DNA of 64,000 nucleotides from Siphonodentalium dalli. Its lineage: Eukaryota; Mollusca; Scaphopoda; Gadilida; Siphonodentaliidae. The position numbers and the translations under genes are program-made. The stretch covers positions 229,778,961 to 229,842,960 of the forward strand of contig CP136066.1 of assembly GCA_032622095.1 (NCBI GenBank), given 5' to 3'. This document shows, in pieces, positions 34,678-48,159 of the stretch (the stretch's first letter is position 1; each line of letters begins with the position of its first letter). Below the pieces are notes generated by a model. That model did no database searches. It was not told the DNA's origin and saw only the letters and a program-made list of their open reading frames with translations.

Positions 34678-35010
34678 TTTCAGTCTGACTATAATATAGT
34701 AATTTTATGGTATATATTGATTCACTGCCCCCTTGTACAACACATAATTCAGAAAATACATGCGATCATCATCATTTTGCATCACACATGGGTGGTGAAA
34801 ATCACCTATTACTAATACGGCGAAAACGACCACTTATAGAATTGAGAACGCTCTTCGTAATATACCGCCTGTGTGCGGCATGCAGAAGCATGGACACACT
34901 TTATAAGAGGCGATTAAATCTTGTCTTTGTTTTGTTTTGCTGAGAAAACAAATTAAAAAGGTTAAAACCTCCACGTTTAAAAGTTGATGTCTGGCCATCA
35001 AATCATTATA
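34678..35010 (+). other. Conserved 3' flank of copy C
   Basis: Matches the flanks after A and B ('aatacggcgaaaacgacca', 'ggcatgcagaagcatgg', 'gttaaaacctccacgttta'). It ends the duplicated unit. Confidence 0.65.
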
Positions 35011-36965
35011 CTAAAGATGCATCATCCGAATTATCGCGCGTTAATTACCATTTCCTTGGCTTGGAAGCATAAAAGGTGTTAAAATGTAGTCTGTTTATTT
35101 TAATGTATTGAATAAAGAGCGTTTGCTTCACTTCTTTGCGAAACGCAGAAAACAGCTGAAACTCGATCTGATTATGTTTATATTTTGTAGAGTATGTATA
35201 GTTATTTCGTGTTTTTAGCGACATATATTATCCCCGCTACAATATACACAATTATTGTGGTTCAAATGGGTCATGTCCGTTCAGATGCTAAATATATATA
35301 TTAAAATGAGAAATCAGTCCCCACCTATTTACGATAAAGTAACTAAACGGTTGTATTAACATGTACAATGCATAGATAAATCCACGATATATTGATTCCC
35401 TTGTACAAAGGGTTGACACAGGGACGTGGCGACAGGTGAGTCTCGCCCCCAACTTTGGTCAAATGTTCAAATGTTGGAAATGTGATATACCTGACACACC
35501 ATTTGTCGGAAATTTCACACCAACAATATTGTTGAAATTGTTCTCGTAGTTTGATTTTCCAAAAATGTATTACTGGATAATGTGTAGTTTTTAGACCAAC
35601 ATTTGCATATTTTCCAAGTATAATAAACAAATTGCTATCAGAAACTGTTGGAAATTGTCCAACCTTGGGGGGGGGGGGTGTCAGTTCTAAAAAAAATACA
35701 ACAATTGGAAAGCTTGATGCCAGTCTGGATGCTAGGATTTAGCAAATTTCATGTTCAGATTTCAAAAAATTCTCACACCGCCCGAAGCATGGTCGATCCG
35801 GTGTGTCCCGGTCCCTCCCCAGTGGCCAGTCAGAAACTGATAATTATATTTAAGAAAAAACATTGTGTGAATTTGCATGGCGTTAGACCACTAGATATTA
35901 GGATATTATTATTTTTCAGGCTCAGATCTACACATTTTCTTGTACTGAATGGTCGACCCGGTGGATGATGTCCCCCCCCCCAAACTAGTGACAAAAATAC
36001 TACTGATTTATTTAGAATCTGCTACCATCCAGGCGGTTGTTAGGGACCAGTTGGGAAAAATCAAAGCCCAACCGAGGGGGTGTAAATGGAATTACGCGCA
36101 AACTTGTGAATTTGATATGGTTCAAGAGTGTAGTTAGAAATTTGAAGATGGACACCCCTCCTTCTGCGGAGACCATATAAAGCCACATCCCTGCAATGGA
36201 TAGAGACTGTGTATATAACATTATCTACTGACTCTATTAACGACAACCTGTTATTAATGCGTGAAGAAAGTTGTCAGTAAAATGATCGGCCTTCCGTATT
36301 TATCTAAGCGCTAGAAGCCGCCTCGAGAACTTGAACATAAAACCTGGCTTAAAATGACAACTTTATCAATGATGTTTGGTCATGACATCTTGCAATAAAT
36401 AGGTTAGCGCATAGCTGACAGGAATTTCATGTAATTCATGAACCTTTGAGTGAGAAAAACGTAGTGTAAGGTTAGCGATCAACATGACACATCTGCCCGT
36501 TTCAAATCGCTGTCGCTTAATGAGCTTGATATCCCAATCACCACTCATCAAATAACTGGACGGTCAACCCGGCCCAGTGAATTCCAGTCCAAAGCGAAAA
36601 TTTGGATTTGTGACAATGCCTTGGTAAGCGAAGTCGATGCAGCGAGGACGCACACTATCAGGCCAAGCAAATTAAATGTTTGTTGTAACTGGAAGGTGTC
36701 CATGTTGTTAACACATATTCAATGGCCCCAATTAGACTTCCACCCACGTGTTATCTGAGATCTAAAATCATGTGAATAAGAAATATTGTGTTTATTGGTT
36801 TATACATGCACAGCCAAGTAGGACATATCGCAGGATTGAACAGTGTTAATGGGGGGGGGGCGGCGTCGACTGACACATTTTTAATGACGATTTCAACTCC
36901 AAGTCTCCGGATCACTATTTAAGTGGCAACTGAATTTGCGCACAAATCTTTATTTGTCTGAAAGA
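35011..36965. other. Intergenic, no gene recognised
   Basis: Contains G and C homopolymer runs (about 35669, 35972, 36850) and two similar 'atggtcga(t/c)ccggtg' phrases (about 35789 and 35950), hinting at an old dispersed repeat. The open frames here carry no recognisable domain. Confidence 0.4.
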
Positions 36966-36971
36966 CTCGGA

Positions 36972-37150
36972 ACTTGTTTAATGGTCATGTTCACATTTTT
37001 CGTTAAAATGTTTTAATGACTTTTAGTTAAATATATCATACATTGTAACATCATTGACAAATGTTTAATGGTCATGTTCACATTTTTCGTTAAAATGTTT
37101 TAATGACTTTTAGTTAAATATATCATACATTGTAACATCATTGACAAATT
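36972..37150. repeat. Two tandem copies of an ~87-bp unit
   Basis: 'tgtttaatggtcatgttcac' occurs at about 36974 and 37061, and the copies run to 'aacatcattgacaaat'. Practically identical. Confidence 0.9.
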
Positions 37151-38400
37151 GAAAAGTAGAATTATAGCGCAACTTTTAAATTTCGTCTTGTTATTCTTTA
37201 AATACAGAGTTTTAAGACAGATATTCCCTCGCTGACGGGCAATCGTCCAAATTACCTCGGCTTCGCCTCGGTAGATTATTTTTCCGAATGCCCGACTTAT
37301 TGCCACCTGCTGCTTAATTGCATAACCATCAATTATACGATTAATGTTCGGTGGTTAATTGTTACCAAATTCATTATGTGGATATCCGTGCTAAGAGTAC
37401 ATGCACATATACGAAGCAGTGGTCCAGAAACCAAAGCAGCTATATCATTGAACAGCCATAACATTTAATTGGCGGGAGCTTGAGGATATCGAACAAATTT
37501 ATTTTTGAGAAATTCTTGGATTGCCAGCAAGAATTACTTCTGGACGCTGCCACATTTCTGCTCATTGCTTGTAGACTCATTCGTACACACGATATGTGTT
37601 AATGCACCATAGAAGCTATGACACCATCACGAACTTCGATACATTCTTCCCTCTAAATCAATTACACAACTGTTCAAGACGTTTTTCTATGACCACATGT
37701 GTGTGACATATGACTGGGACAATACAGAACACCATTATGTCGTATATATGCACGCATGTGACATAATGACTTGATGTATATACTATGCGTTATTTTATAT
37801 ATTTACTTATTGTGTTCTTTTCAATTTTTTTCAATTTGTTTTTCTTCTTTTTTTCCCAATTGTTGATACATGTTGTTCTTATTATATGTAATCCTTGCAT
37901 AATGTCATATTTTAACTTTGTCTCATTTGTAAATATTGTAAGCAACTCTCCACAAGTGGAGGTCAATAGATAAATAAATATAAAATAAATATTCTCTAAT
38001 TACAACATTTCACTTGACATATAAAAGTGAAAAATAAATACACCAACATTATAATGGAACAAGTACTATGTGGACCTGTCGGAGAAATTGATTTCAATAC
38101 CACACTGATCACACTCGGAAGTATTTGTATAAAAGCTTATAGTTGGCGATACATGTATATAACACTGGCTACTAAAGACGCCACTAGGTCACTAGGCTTT
38201 TCGATATGTTTGAAACATCTAATCAGGTGACATCTTGAATTAATCAATTGTGACGTAACTACCGGAGTTGCCAAGTCACACCACGATCGAGGTAACGTCA
38301 TATCCCGTTTAACTTGGCTTTCAGTTTGGCTTTAATCTATCTTCCATTGCCAAACGTTTTATGGCGCTCACCACCCTCAGTTTATAGAGCAGGGATAATT
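37151..38400. other. No gene recognised
   Basis: AT-rich. I looked for a PLA2 calcium-loop exon (YGCYCG pattern) and did not find one here. Confidence 0.4.
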
Positions 38401-38403
38401 TAT

Positions 38404-38749
38404 CCCTTTACCCAACAGAAGGGCCCTGTGCCAATGCATTCTCTTATATATGCGAGTCGACCATAGGTCGCCTCGCATATATAAGAGAATGCATTGGCTT
38501 AACACATTAAAAATTATAAAATTGTTTTTAGGCCAATGCATTCTCTTATATATGCGAGGCGACCTATGGTCGACTCGCATATATAAGAGAATGCATTGGC
38601 ACAGGGCATAACTGTAACCATCACAATGTGGTAAATGAACCGGTTCCAATGATATCCATATTTGTATGGTGTTATTGAGACAGACGGAAGATATTTTAGG
38701 CTGTTGAAGCTTTATTTGGGCGTTTTTGGCCGGTTTGTTGGGTAAAGGG
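38404..38749 (-). mobile_element. TTAA-flanked miniature element, copy 2
   Basis: Inverse orientation to copy 1. The right flank is TTAA (38750-38753) and the left flank TTAT, one mutation from the target. Both internal hairpins are complete, each built on the 'ccaatgcattctcttatata' arm. Confidence 0.85.
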
Positions 38750-38974
38750 TTAAATCGTCCTTTCCCGCATACATCGATGTGTTCACTGAGAGAGATTTGT
38801 CTATACTGGGGTGTCTGATTTGTTCTCTGCGTATGGTCATTCGTTGACAAGCGGTCATCACGGTTTGACCCTCATATAATTATTTGCGTCATTTCAAGTT
38901 GGACCTGCTGCAAATCACACCGTGAAACCAAATGAAAAGATGGACTGTTCATCTGAGAACTTGATTTATATCAT

Positions 38975-39030
38975 TGCTAGCACGGTTACCCGGCGTTGCC
39001 CATGTTAAAGTGATATGAAACCCTCTGTGG
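38975..39030 (+). repeat. Short dispersed repeat piece (R3)
   Basis: 'gctagcacggttacccggcg' and 'ttgcccatgtta' resemble 58425-58500 and 61270-61345 ('agcagggtga...ttgcccaggttaa'). Confidence 0.5.
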
Positions 39031-39339
39031 ATATTTGGTGGAAATGGAGAATACTCTTCCTCTCAAAATGTTAAACGTATTCTCAGAAATTGTATATCCA
39101 AATGGCATCACAAAACATGATTCTTACACGTGGAATAGAAGTAGTGGCTCACCTTGTCAGGGCGGAGCGACTATCATTTTATTTATCGCGTTTAATCCTC
39201 TCACAGTAGAGAAGTATTTATATATTTACAACTGCGTACACTTCAGACGTTATAGAATGAAACATGAACATCATCAAAACATTAGTTCGAAAAAATAAAA
39301 TACGGCAATTGTGTTTTACATGGAGATGTATCAATCAAT

Positions 39340-39900
39340 CAATCAATCTGGTTTATCATATCTTCACGGGGATACAGATGTTTTAAAGATATGCTCGCTC
39401 ATCGCAATTTCACAGATTCATTTCGCAACAGTTAATTCGTGACGTCACATATTCCCGGTAAAAAAGTCATATTGCACACTTGGAAGTCCAATATGACATT
39501 CGGAAGTCAATATGGCCTTTTCCCGGATTATCACGTGGCGGCTTTTGCCCAATCAGAAAAGTGTTAGTTAAGGGATGGATAATATATATTTATTTACATG
39601 ACTAATAATAATAAGTATAGCATTTGTAACGCGTCTTTCTCATGAGTCCCAAAGCGCTCAACATATTGCAATTATTACTATACGAGTCGATGTATGTTTT
39701 ATTGGTATCTATTTATAAGACTGTATTTAAATGGTATGTATTTAATTACATGACTATATATGAGTCTATATATGTTTTCTTTGTCTTTATTAATTTCACG
39801 ACTACACAAGTCGATGTATTTCTTGGTATTTATCTGTTTCCTGACTATGGGTCGATGGGTTGAGACTAATTTGTGGATATACGAGTCTTAATATTTTGTC
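39340..39900. other. Upstream of the PLA2 exon, no exon recognised
   Basis: Begins with an (AATC)n run at 39330. The phrase 'gagtc(g/t)atgtatg' with 'tttattggtatct' recurs degenerately at 39680-39850. The polypyrimidine tract 'ttttgtctttcag' ends it. Confidence 0.4.
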
Positions 39901-39906
39901 TTTCAG

Positions 39907-40019
39907 ATGCTGTAAGGTTCACGATATGTGCTACTCGGCTCTCAATAGTTACCCGTGTTATTATAACGATGCTCGGACATACTCGGTCAGATATTTTTGG
40001 ACGGCGGAAAGAGGGTGCA
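39907..40019 (+). CDS. Secreted phospholipase A2, active-site exon (partial gene)
   Basis: Flanked by TTTCAG (39906) and A|GTAAGT (40020), this 113-nt exon encodes 37 whole codons. It opens with CCKVHDMCY, the sPLA2 signature CCxxHDxCY that carries the catalytic His and the calcium-binding Asp. Spaced Cys and Tyr residues follow (NSYPCYYNDARTYSVRY), as in group I/IB-like enzymes. The family hydrolyses the sn-2 ester of phospholipids outside the cell. The exon's phases (2 in, 1 out) fit the last exon at 48160. The preceding exon with signal peptide and YGCYCG-type loop was not found in the window. Both catalytic residues are present and there is no stop, so the exon looks functional. Confidence 0.85.
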
Positions 40020-40387
40020 GTAAGTATATTATTTCATTAAGCACATCAAACTGATTAGTGAGTACAAGGGCACTTAAAGGCACGGGCGGCGTTCGTTGCA
40101 GAAATATTCGTATTTGTTCAAATCCCCATCAACAGAAGGAATATTAAAATATATATAGTTTTGTTCATATGCCAAGAATAATCGGTGCGTAAATAGTATA
40201 TTGTCGACAAGACGTACGATGCTGTACGTAAACAAGATCCTGCTCGTGTCACAGAAGTTTTGCTTCTGTTTACATAGCACAGCGCAATTCTATCACACAC
40301 CAATGATATAAACGCTCTTCATCATTTCCATATCGGGGAAAACAGTAACAAATAAGTGCAGTATGTATATTATATGCATTACGTTAA

Positions 40388-40779
40388 CCCTTTACCCAAC
40401 AGAAAGGCCCTGTGCCAATGCATTATCTTATATATGCGAGTCGACCATAGGTCGCCTCGCATATATAAGAGAATGCATTGGCTTAAAACATTAAAAATTA
40501 TAAAATTGTTAAAGAATGTAAGAAAAAATGGTAAAAAGTGTTAAAAAAATATTTTTTTTAGGCCAATGCATTCTCTTATATATGCGAGGCGACCTATGGT
40601 CGACTCGCATATATAAGAGAATGCATTGGCACAGGGCATAACTGTAACTATCACAATGTGGTCAAGGAGCCGATTCCAATTATATCCATATTTGTATGGT
40701 TCTATTGAGACAGACCGAAGATATTTTAGGCTGTTGAAGCTTTATTTGGCCGGTTTTGGCCGGTTTGTTGGGTAAAGGG
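40388..40779 (-). mobile_element. TTAA-flanked miniature element, copy 3
   Basis: Perfect TTAA flanks (40384-40387 and 40780-40783), ends CCCTTTACCCAACA and complement, two complete internal hairpins. It lies in the PLA2 intron, in the same orientation as copy 2. The best-preserved copy here. Confidence 0.9.
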
Positions 40780-40783
40780 TTAA

Positions 40784-42260
40784 TAAAGTGCACGGACAAT
40801 CAGCTCACTAAACGAATACAGCATTCATCAGTCTCGTTGAAAAGCAGACGACAACCCTATATCGGCTGTACGTCTCTGGAACTCTCTATTAAAATTAAGT
40901 TCGGCTTTGAAGGGAATCCCTCCTTTTCATTAGAGAGTGGCACAGACTACGCGCGATTTCATTGGTTCTCAGGTCAATGACCCGTTGACAATTGCCCCAC
41001 GCATTGTCAAACTCTAATTGTTAGAATAACTAAATACATGCGATATATCCATAATTTATTTTACTCATCGAAATATATTAGACATCATCTTCGAGTTTGT
41101 ATCAGTCGACAATATTCATGACTGATTATTCTTTCGCAGTTTGTTGTTTGTATAGCTATTTATTAACACTACGATTCTCACAAACATTTACTGCGCCAGG
41201 AATGCACTCAATATTTGGAAACGGTTTATTACCTGACTTTGGGAATGCCGCGTCGCCGTATATGAAATATGATGGACACTTTTGAGACGTACATCCGTTA
41301 GGATTATCGTCGGCTGTTCAAAGAGACTGAGCATTCATCTAAAACAAAGTTTCGCAATTATACAAACTTTAGAGTTATCCCGCTTGTACTTTAGATACCA
41401 TTTTAACACAGTATTTATGTCGCGAGGTCGGCGAACGTCCCATTTCAGCACAACCTGAATGGATTCCAACTATATTTGCCAAACTTCGAAAACAGAAGCT
41501 GAACACAAAAATCAGAGAACATGCACCGCTGATGGGTACCTCGATAACACGGGATAAAATATATCGTTCACTTCAAAGTCAATGATTATCGATAAAACCA
41601 AACCTGTTGTTAAACAAAATATTCATGCTAATCTCTAATGTTAATCTCCCCAAATCAATCGCAAATTTGAATCCCAAGTCCCAGCTATATATTATACATT
41701 TAACAATAATCACGAAGCGACTTTTGAGTACACAATTTACGCGTGATTGCAGTTTAGTCAATCAGCGCTCAGTATACTCATTCATGAAGTGCGCGCTCGT
41801 CAATGGGTCATTGAGTTCTTTTTCAATGCAAAAACTAATTTGAAATTTTTGCTGAAATATTGGAATATAGTGGTGACTTCGATTCAAATATGCGATTGAT
41901 TTGGGGAGTATAACATTATAGATATATCGATACATGAAGATTTTTCGTACACAAAGTGTGTTTTTGTCGATAATTATTACTTTGGAATTGACGATATATT
42001 TTCTCCTGTGCTATCGAGGTACCAATTAACCGATGCTTTCTGTGATATTTGTGTCAGCGTTTATTTTCGAAGTTTTGGAATCCGGCATACGATATAGTCG
42101 GAATCCGGCGTATACACGGGGTGGGGTGGGTGGTATACCCTCGTATACGGTAGGGGATTTCCTATACCCGTTTTCAGGAACAGATCCGCCCCTTTGCATT
42201 CGGAAAATTCGGGTTATATACAGTTATAGAGGCTTATAATTGGAAATATATACACTGAGA
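40784..42260. other. PLA2 intron, no gene recognised
   Basis: AT-rich sequence with short chance frames only. Confidence 0.4.
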
Positions 42261-42267
42261 GAAGACA

Positions 42268-42400
42268 GGAGAAGTCGGCCCGCTACGAAGTCGGCCCCGC
42301 TACGAAGTCGGCCCCGCTACGAAGTCGGCCCAAAACAAAGTCGGCCCCGGTGAAGTCGGCCCAGGAGAAGTCGGCACCATACGAAGTCGGCTCCGCTATT
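42268..42400 (+). repeat. ~17-bp tandem repeat
   Basis: 'tacgaagtcggccccgc' and shorter variants (aaaacaaag, ggtgaag, aggagaag before tcggcc) recur about eight times. Confidence 0.9.
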
Positions 42401-43032
42401 AACATTTTGTGTCGTATGTGGCTAACTTTTTTTCCGGAACAGATTTGTGTTTCACTTTCAAATATGCCTTCACTCAGCCCTGTTATCTGTGTTCACAAGT
42501 GAATAATCAATGTTAGTGTGATTGCAATGATTGTAACAACTGAGCTTGCGATTATGGAATCCACCAGGCTGTCAATGGACAACATTCAGCAGCTTCCTGA
42601 TTTGCCCGCTAAGCGTGTTCGCCGACAAAATTCGCCGACAATCTTTTTGTACCACATGCATCAACAAGCAGTAAAAAAATAATGGGGCCGATTTCTCTTG
42701 AGAAGAAAGAAACAATAATTTCCATTGTGAAACACAATGTATATCAAAGAGGTTGCAGACTGACTGTTCATACTTAATGCGAAAAGAGCAAGAGCACTTG
42801 GAAATATGAAATAGCCGTAGAGGAAATCTTCTCTTGTGTTCACAAAACAAGTGACTGAATATCGGTGAATTGACAACTTTGGAGTCTGTAATTGTGGGAG
42901 AACCTGACTATTTCCTCATTAGGAATATAAAAAACCCATTCGTAGTCCATAGTTCTTCCAGTGTGTTCGTGACGTCTATTTTATATTGTAGAAAACGGTG
43001 GTTGAGTGTTTCTTCATGGTTCACACAAAAAT

Positions 43033-45965
43033 GAAAATACCTAACGGCCACAGCGCTATATACCCTTCAATAAAACAGATAAATACCTAACGGCCACAGC
43101 GCGATAAACCCTTCAATAAAACACATAAATACCTAACGGCCACAGCGCTATATACCCTTCAATAAAACAGATAAATACCTATAAACGGCCACAGCGCTAT
43201 ATACCCTTCAATAAAACACATAAATACCTAACGGCCACAGCGCTATATACTCTTCAATAAAACACATAAATACATAACAGCCACATCGCTATATACCCTT
43301 CAACAAAACACATAAATGCCTAACGGCCACAGCGCTATATACCCTTCAATAAAACACATAAATACCTAACGGCCACAGCGCTATATACCCTTCAATAAAA
43401 CACCTGCACTCCAAATACATAGCGCTATATACCCTTCAATAAAACAAATGCACTCTAAATACATAGCGCTATATACCCTTCAATAAAACACATGCACTCT
43501 AAATACATAGCGATATATACCCTTCAATAAAACACATGCACTCCAAATACATAGCGATATATACCCTTCAATAAAACACATGCACTCCAAATACATAGCG
43601 ATATATACCCTTCAATAAAACACCTGCACTCCAAATACATAGCGATATATACCCTTCAATATAACAAATGCACTCCAAATACATAGCGCTATATACCCTT
43701 CAATAAAACAAATGCACTCCAAATACATAGCGCTATATACCCTTCAATATAACAAATGCACTCCAAATACATAGCGATATATACCCTTCAATATAACAAA
43801 TGCACTCCAAATACATAGCGATATATACCCTTCAATATAACAAATGCACTCTAAATACATAGCGCTATATACCCTTCAATATAACAAATGCACTCTAAAT
43901 ACATAGCGCTATATACCCTTCAATATAACAAATGCACTCCAAATAAATAGCGATATATACCCTTCAATATAACAAATGCACTCCAAATACATAGCGATAT
44001 ATACCCTTCAATATAACAAATGCACTCCAAATACATAGCGATATATACCCTTCAATATAACAAATGCACTCCAAATACATAGCGATATATACCCTTCAAT
44101 AAAACACATGCACTCCAAATACACAGCGATATATACCCTTCAATATAACAAATGCACTCCAAATACATAGCGATATACACCCTTCAATATAACAAATGCA
44201 CTCCAAATACATAGCGCTATATACCCTTCAATAAAACACATGCACTCCAAATACATAGCGATATATACCCTTCAATAAAACACATGCACTCCAAATACAT
44301 AGCGCTATATACCCTTCAATAAAACAAATGCACTCCAAATACATAGCGATATATACCCTTCAATAAAACACATGCACTCCAAATACATAGCGCTATATAC
44401 CCTTCAATAAAACAAATGCACTCCAAATACATAGCGATATACACCCTTCAATATAACAAATGCACTCCAAATACATAGCGATATACACCCTTCAATATAA
44501 CAAATGCACTCCAAATACATAGCGCTATATACCCTTCAATAAAACACATGCACTCCAAATACATAGCGATATATACCCTTCAATAAAACACATGCACTCC
44601 AAATACATAGCGATATACACCCTTCAATAAAACAAATGCACTCCAAATACATAGCGATATACACCCTTCAATATAACAAATGCACTCCAAATACATAGCG
44701 CTATATACCCTTCAATAAAACACATGCACTCCAAATACATAGCGATATATACCCTTCAATAAAACACATGCACTCCAAATACATAGCGATATACACCCTT
44801 CAATAAAACAAATGCACTCCAAATACATAGCGATATATACCCTTCAATATAACAAATGCACTCCAAATACATAGCGCTATATACCCTTCAATAAAACACA
44901 TGCACTCCAAATACATAGCGATATATACCCTTCAATAAAACACATGCACTCCAAATACATAGCGATATACACCCTTCAATAAAACACATGCACTCCAAAT
45001 ACACAGCGATATATACCCTTCAATATAACAAATGCACTCCAAATACATAGCGATATACACCCTTCAATATAACAAATGCACTCCAAATACATAGCGCTAT
45101 ATACCCTTCAATAAAACAAATGCACTCCAAATACATAGCGATATACACCCTTCAATATAACAAATGCACTCCAAATACATAGCGCTATACACCCTTCAAT
45201 AAAACACATGCACTCCAAATACACAGCGATATACACCCTTCAATATAACAAATGCACTCTAAATACATAGCGCTATATACCCTTCAATAAAACACATGCA
45301 CTCTAAATACATAGCGCTATATACCCTTCAATATAACAAATGCACTCCAAATACATAGCGATATATACCCTTCAATAAAACAAATGCACTCCAAATACAT
45401 AGCGAAATACACCCTTCAATATAACAAATGCACTCCAAATACATAGCGCTATATACCCTTCAATATAACAAATGCACTCCAAATACATAGCGCTATATAC
45501 CCTTCAATAAAACACATGCACTCCAAATACATAGCGATATACACCCTTCAATAAAACACATGCACTCCAAATACAGCGCTATATACCCTTCAATAAAACA
45601 CATGCACTCCAAATACATAGCGATATATACCCTTCAATAAAACACATGCACTCCAAATACATAGCGATATATACCCTTCAATAAAACACATGCACTCCAA
45701 ATACATAGCGATATACACCCTTCAATAAAACAAATGCACTCCAAATACATAGCGATATACACCCTTCAATAAAACACATGCACTCCAAATACATAGCGCT
45801 ATATACCCTTCAATAAAACAAATGCACTCTAAATGCATAGCGCTATATACCCTTCAATAAAACACATGCACTCCAAATACATAGCGATATACACCCTACA
45901 ATAAAACACATGCACTCCAAATACATAGCGCTATATACCCTTCAATAAAACAAATGCACTCTAGA
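43033..45965 (+). repeat. 44-46-bp minisatellite, about 66 units, in the PLA2 intron
   Basis: The first eight or so units (43033-43400) are 'aatacctaacggccacagcg' + 'ctatatacccttcaataaaa'. The rest are 'tgcactccaaatacatagcg' + '(a/c)tatatacccttcaataaaa'. An AATAAA hexamer is in most units; others read 'caatataac'. gcgata and gcgcta types are interleaved in blocks. Confidence 0.97.
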
Positions 45966-46059
45966 TACATTTGAAAATTTTGAATCGCAATGATGCATTA
46001 TCCTTATTAGATTTCGAATGTCCAATCACATAATTCCCATTGAAACTGGATGATGGAAT

Positions 46060-46555
46060 GATTCAAATCTGAAAGATAGATGTAACATAGGGTTACTTGG
46101 AGATGAATACCATTGTAAATTACAATGTTCTTCGTTGTAAATTACAATGTTCATCGCTTGATTCTGAGAACAAAAATATCCCCAAATTCGTTAGACATTA
46201 TCCGAATTTAGTTAATTTTTCTAAATTGTTTAACTCCAAAAACACGAATATACTGATTAAACTCTCCAAATATATTCAAAACGCAAGAGTTAATAACGAA
46301 TAATGCATGATATCTGCACTCAGTCGCGATATCGCCAACAGTTGCGAGGAGTTAGCGCGATTTAGTGATGCATATCATCAAACCAAACAACATTGTGATG
46401 CCCTATAATACAGCTATTGAATAGTCCCCGCACACTGAAAAACCCATTTCCACTGTTGCACACCATGTATTGTATTGTATAATTATGTATTATGTTATCA
46501 TAATATCATATAACATGATTTATTTGAGAAATAAACTTTGAACTTGAACTTGTGG
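46060..46555 (+). mobile_element. LINE 3' end (5'-truncated)
   Basis: At about 46085-46125 the peptide LLGDEYHCKLQC matches the GDEYH..L.C motif near the C-terminus of CR1/Rex-like LINE proteins. It is followed, after a ~26-bp internal duplication, by PKFVRHYPNLVNFSKLF and a stop at 46301-46303. The 3' tail ends 'ttgaacttgaacttg', a short tandem terminus as in these LINEs. The orientation is sense with respect to the PLA2 gene. Confidence 0.8.
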
Positions 46556-46559
46556 TAGG

Positions 46560-48155
46560 GGCACGGGGTGGGTCTTAAGTGAACGAACCATCGTTGCGGT
46601 CACAAAATATTTGTAAGGCTCCGAGTCTGAACATTAAACAGGGTCTATAGAAAACTGAGCCTACTGTAACACTTCCAGCTGTTGAGATGGCGTGCGTATG
46701 TTTAAAAGAAGGGTTATCTTCCTGGCGTATGCATTTTCTATCCAGGTGGGTCAACAACCGCTGGGTGAATGATCTCGCGACTATTCACTCACGGTTCCTA
46801 ATCTAATAGACATGGGAATAGAGGCCTGTTCATTGACTCTTCATGTCGTTGAGCCTTGTACTATATATTCTGGACAGAGCCTAGACTCGGACACACTTTG
46901 AATTCTATCTTACACTTCTAGGTAAAGCTATCCACGACGAACGCTTCGTCGTGGTAGCTATGATTATATATTCTCCGTGGCTGCCTGCTTGTAGTTGTAT
47001 GTACTTGTATAATAAATGTTGTCCATGTTCTGAGAGTTCCGACTTAGTGTTAAAGAACCTGGGGAGTGGTATACTACCTTTAAAAGTCTTCGCTCATGCA
47101 TTTAATGAATACAAACGGAACACATCCAACATCACATCACAACACAACATCTAGACGACAACACAACACATGATATATATGGGCTTGACATCCAACAAAA
47201 TCAAAACTTCACCGCATGACATCACATCACACAATCCTACTAACTGACGTGTAGACACCGATCGAGTGATGAAGAGATGACCAGATAACCCTAGCAAACA
47301 AATACATAGGTTGTAGTTGTTGTCTGAACATATCCAGAAATGATATGTATAATATAAAAACAACGTGATGTGTTAATAACCAACTTCCCTATTGTCGATA
47401 TGATATCTATTTTGACACAGTCATAACTATGACGACTTAGCTAGAAACAAAACCTGTATACTATTATAAAAAGGGGGATTATGAACGCAGCATGCTATTT
47501 CTACATCCCTACACTATTGGGCAAATATATTTAACCAAATGTGACCAACTCTACAGTTCCAAACGAAGACAAAACATATTATTAAAAACATGATATTAAA
47601 CGGATAAAACATGTAACAAATATCACAATAGGCACATACCATCCTGGGGAAGCATAGGTCTGATGGCATTGTAGTTGACAACGAAATATGGATTGAAAAC
47701 CGCGGGAAATAACATTACCTCTGATTGGCTGAACGCCATTAGTCTCCGACTGTTTGATCTCAGATTTGGCGCTAACATAGACAGAAGATAGAGTAAGCTG
47801 ATAAGATCTTGGGCAAAGTTAAGAATATGAATATAGCTAAAATGAGAACAGGAATGCAAGGGGGCACGGGAAATGTATAGATGGAATAGCGCGGAATGGA
47901 ATGAATCAAGTACGCGAAATGAAATTATTACAATGCGGCTATAAGATGTATATTAGTGAGTTAGGTTTTATAACTGAGTTAGTATACATGTATATCATGT
48001 ATGCTTTAACAATAAAGGAACATACCGTTTTGGTATATAAAATAGCACTATCACACATTCATTTCTGTTAAAATTGAATTCGTTTGAAATGTCAGCTAAA
48101 TTATGCCATGTCGAATTGAATTTTAGCGTACGTGTTAGATCATATATTTTATATT
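46560..48155. other. PLA2 intron, no gene recognised
   Basis: A short palindrome 'ccacgacgaacgcttcgtcgtgg' spans 46931-46953. No further exon was recognised before the acceptor at 48159. Confidence 0.4.
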
Positions 48156-48159
48156 GCAG

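Noticed and set aside
39035-39298. 87-codon + strand frame upstream of the PLA2 exon as a possible first exon
   Set aside because: No signal peptide, no calcium-loop motif and no suitable donor; composition unlike PLA2.
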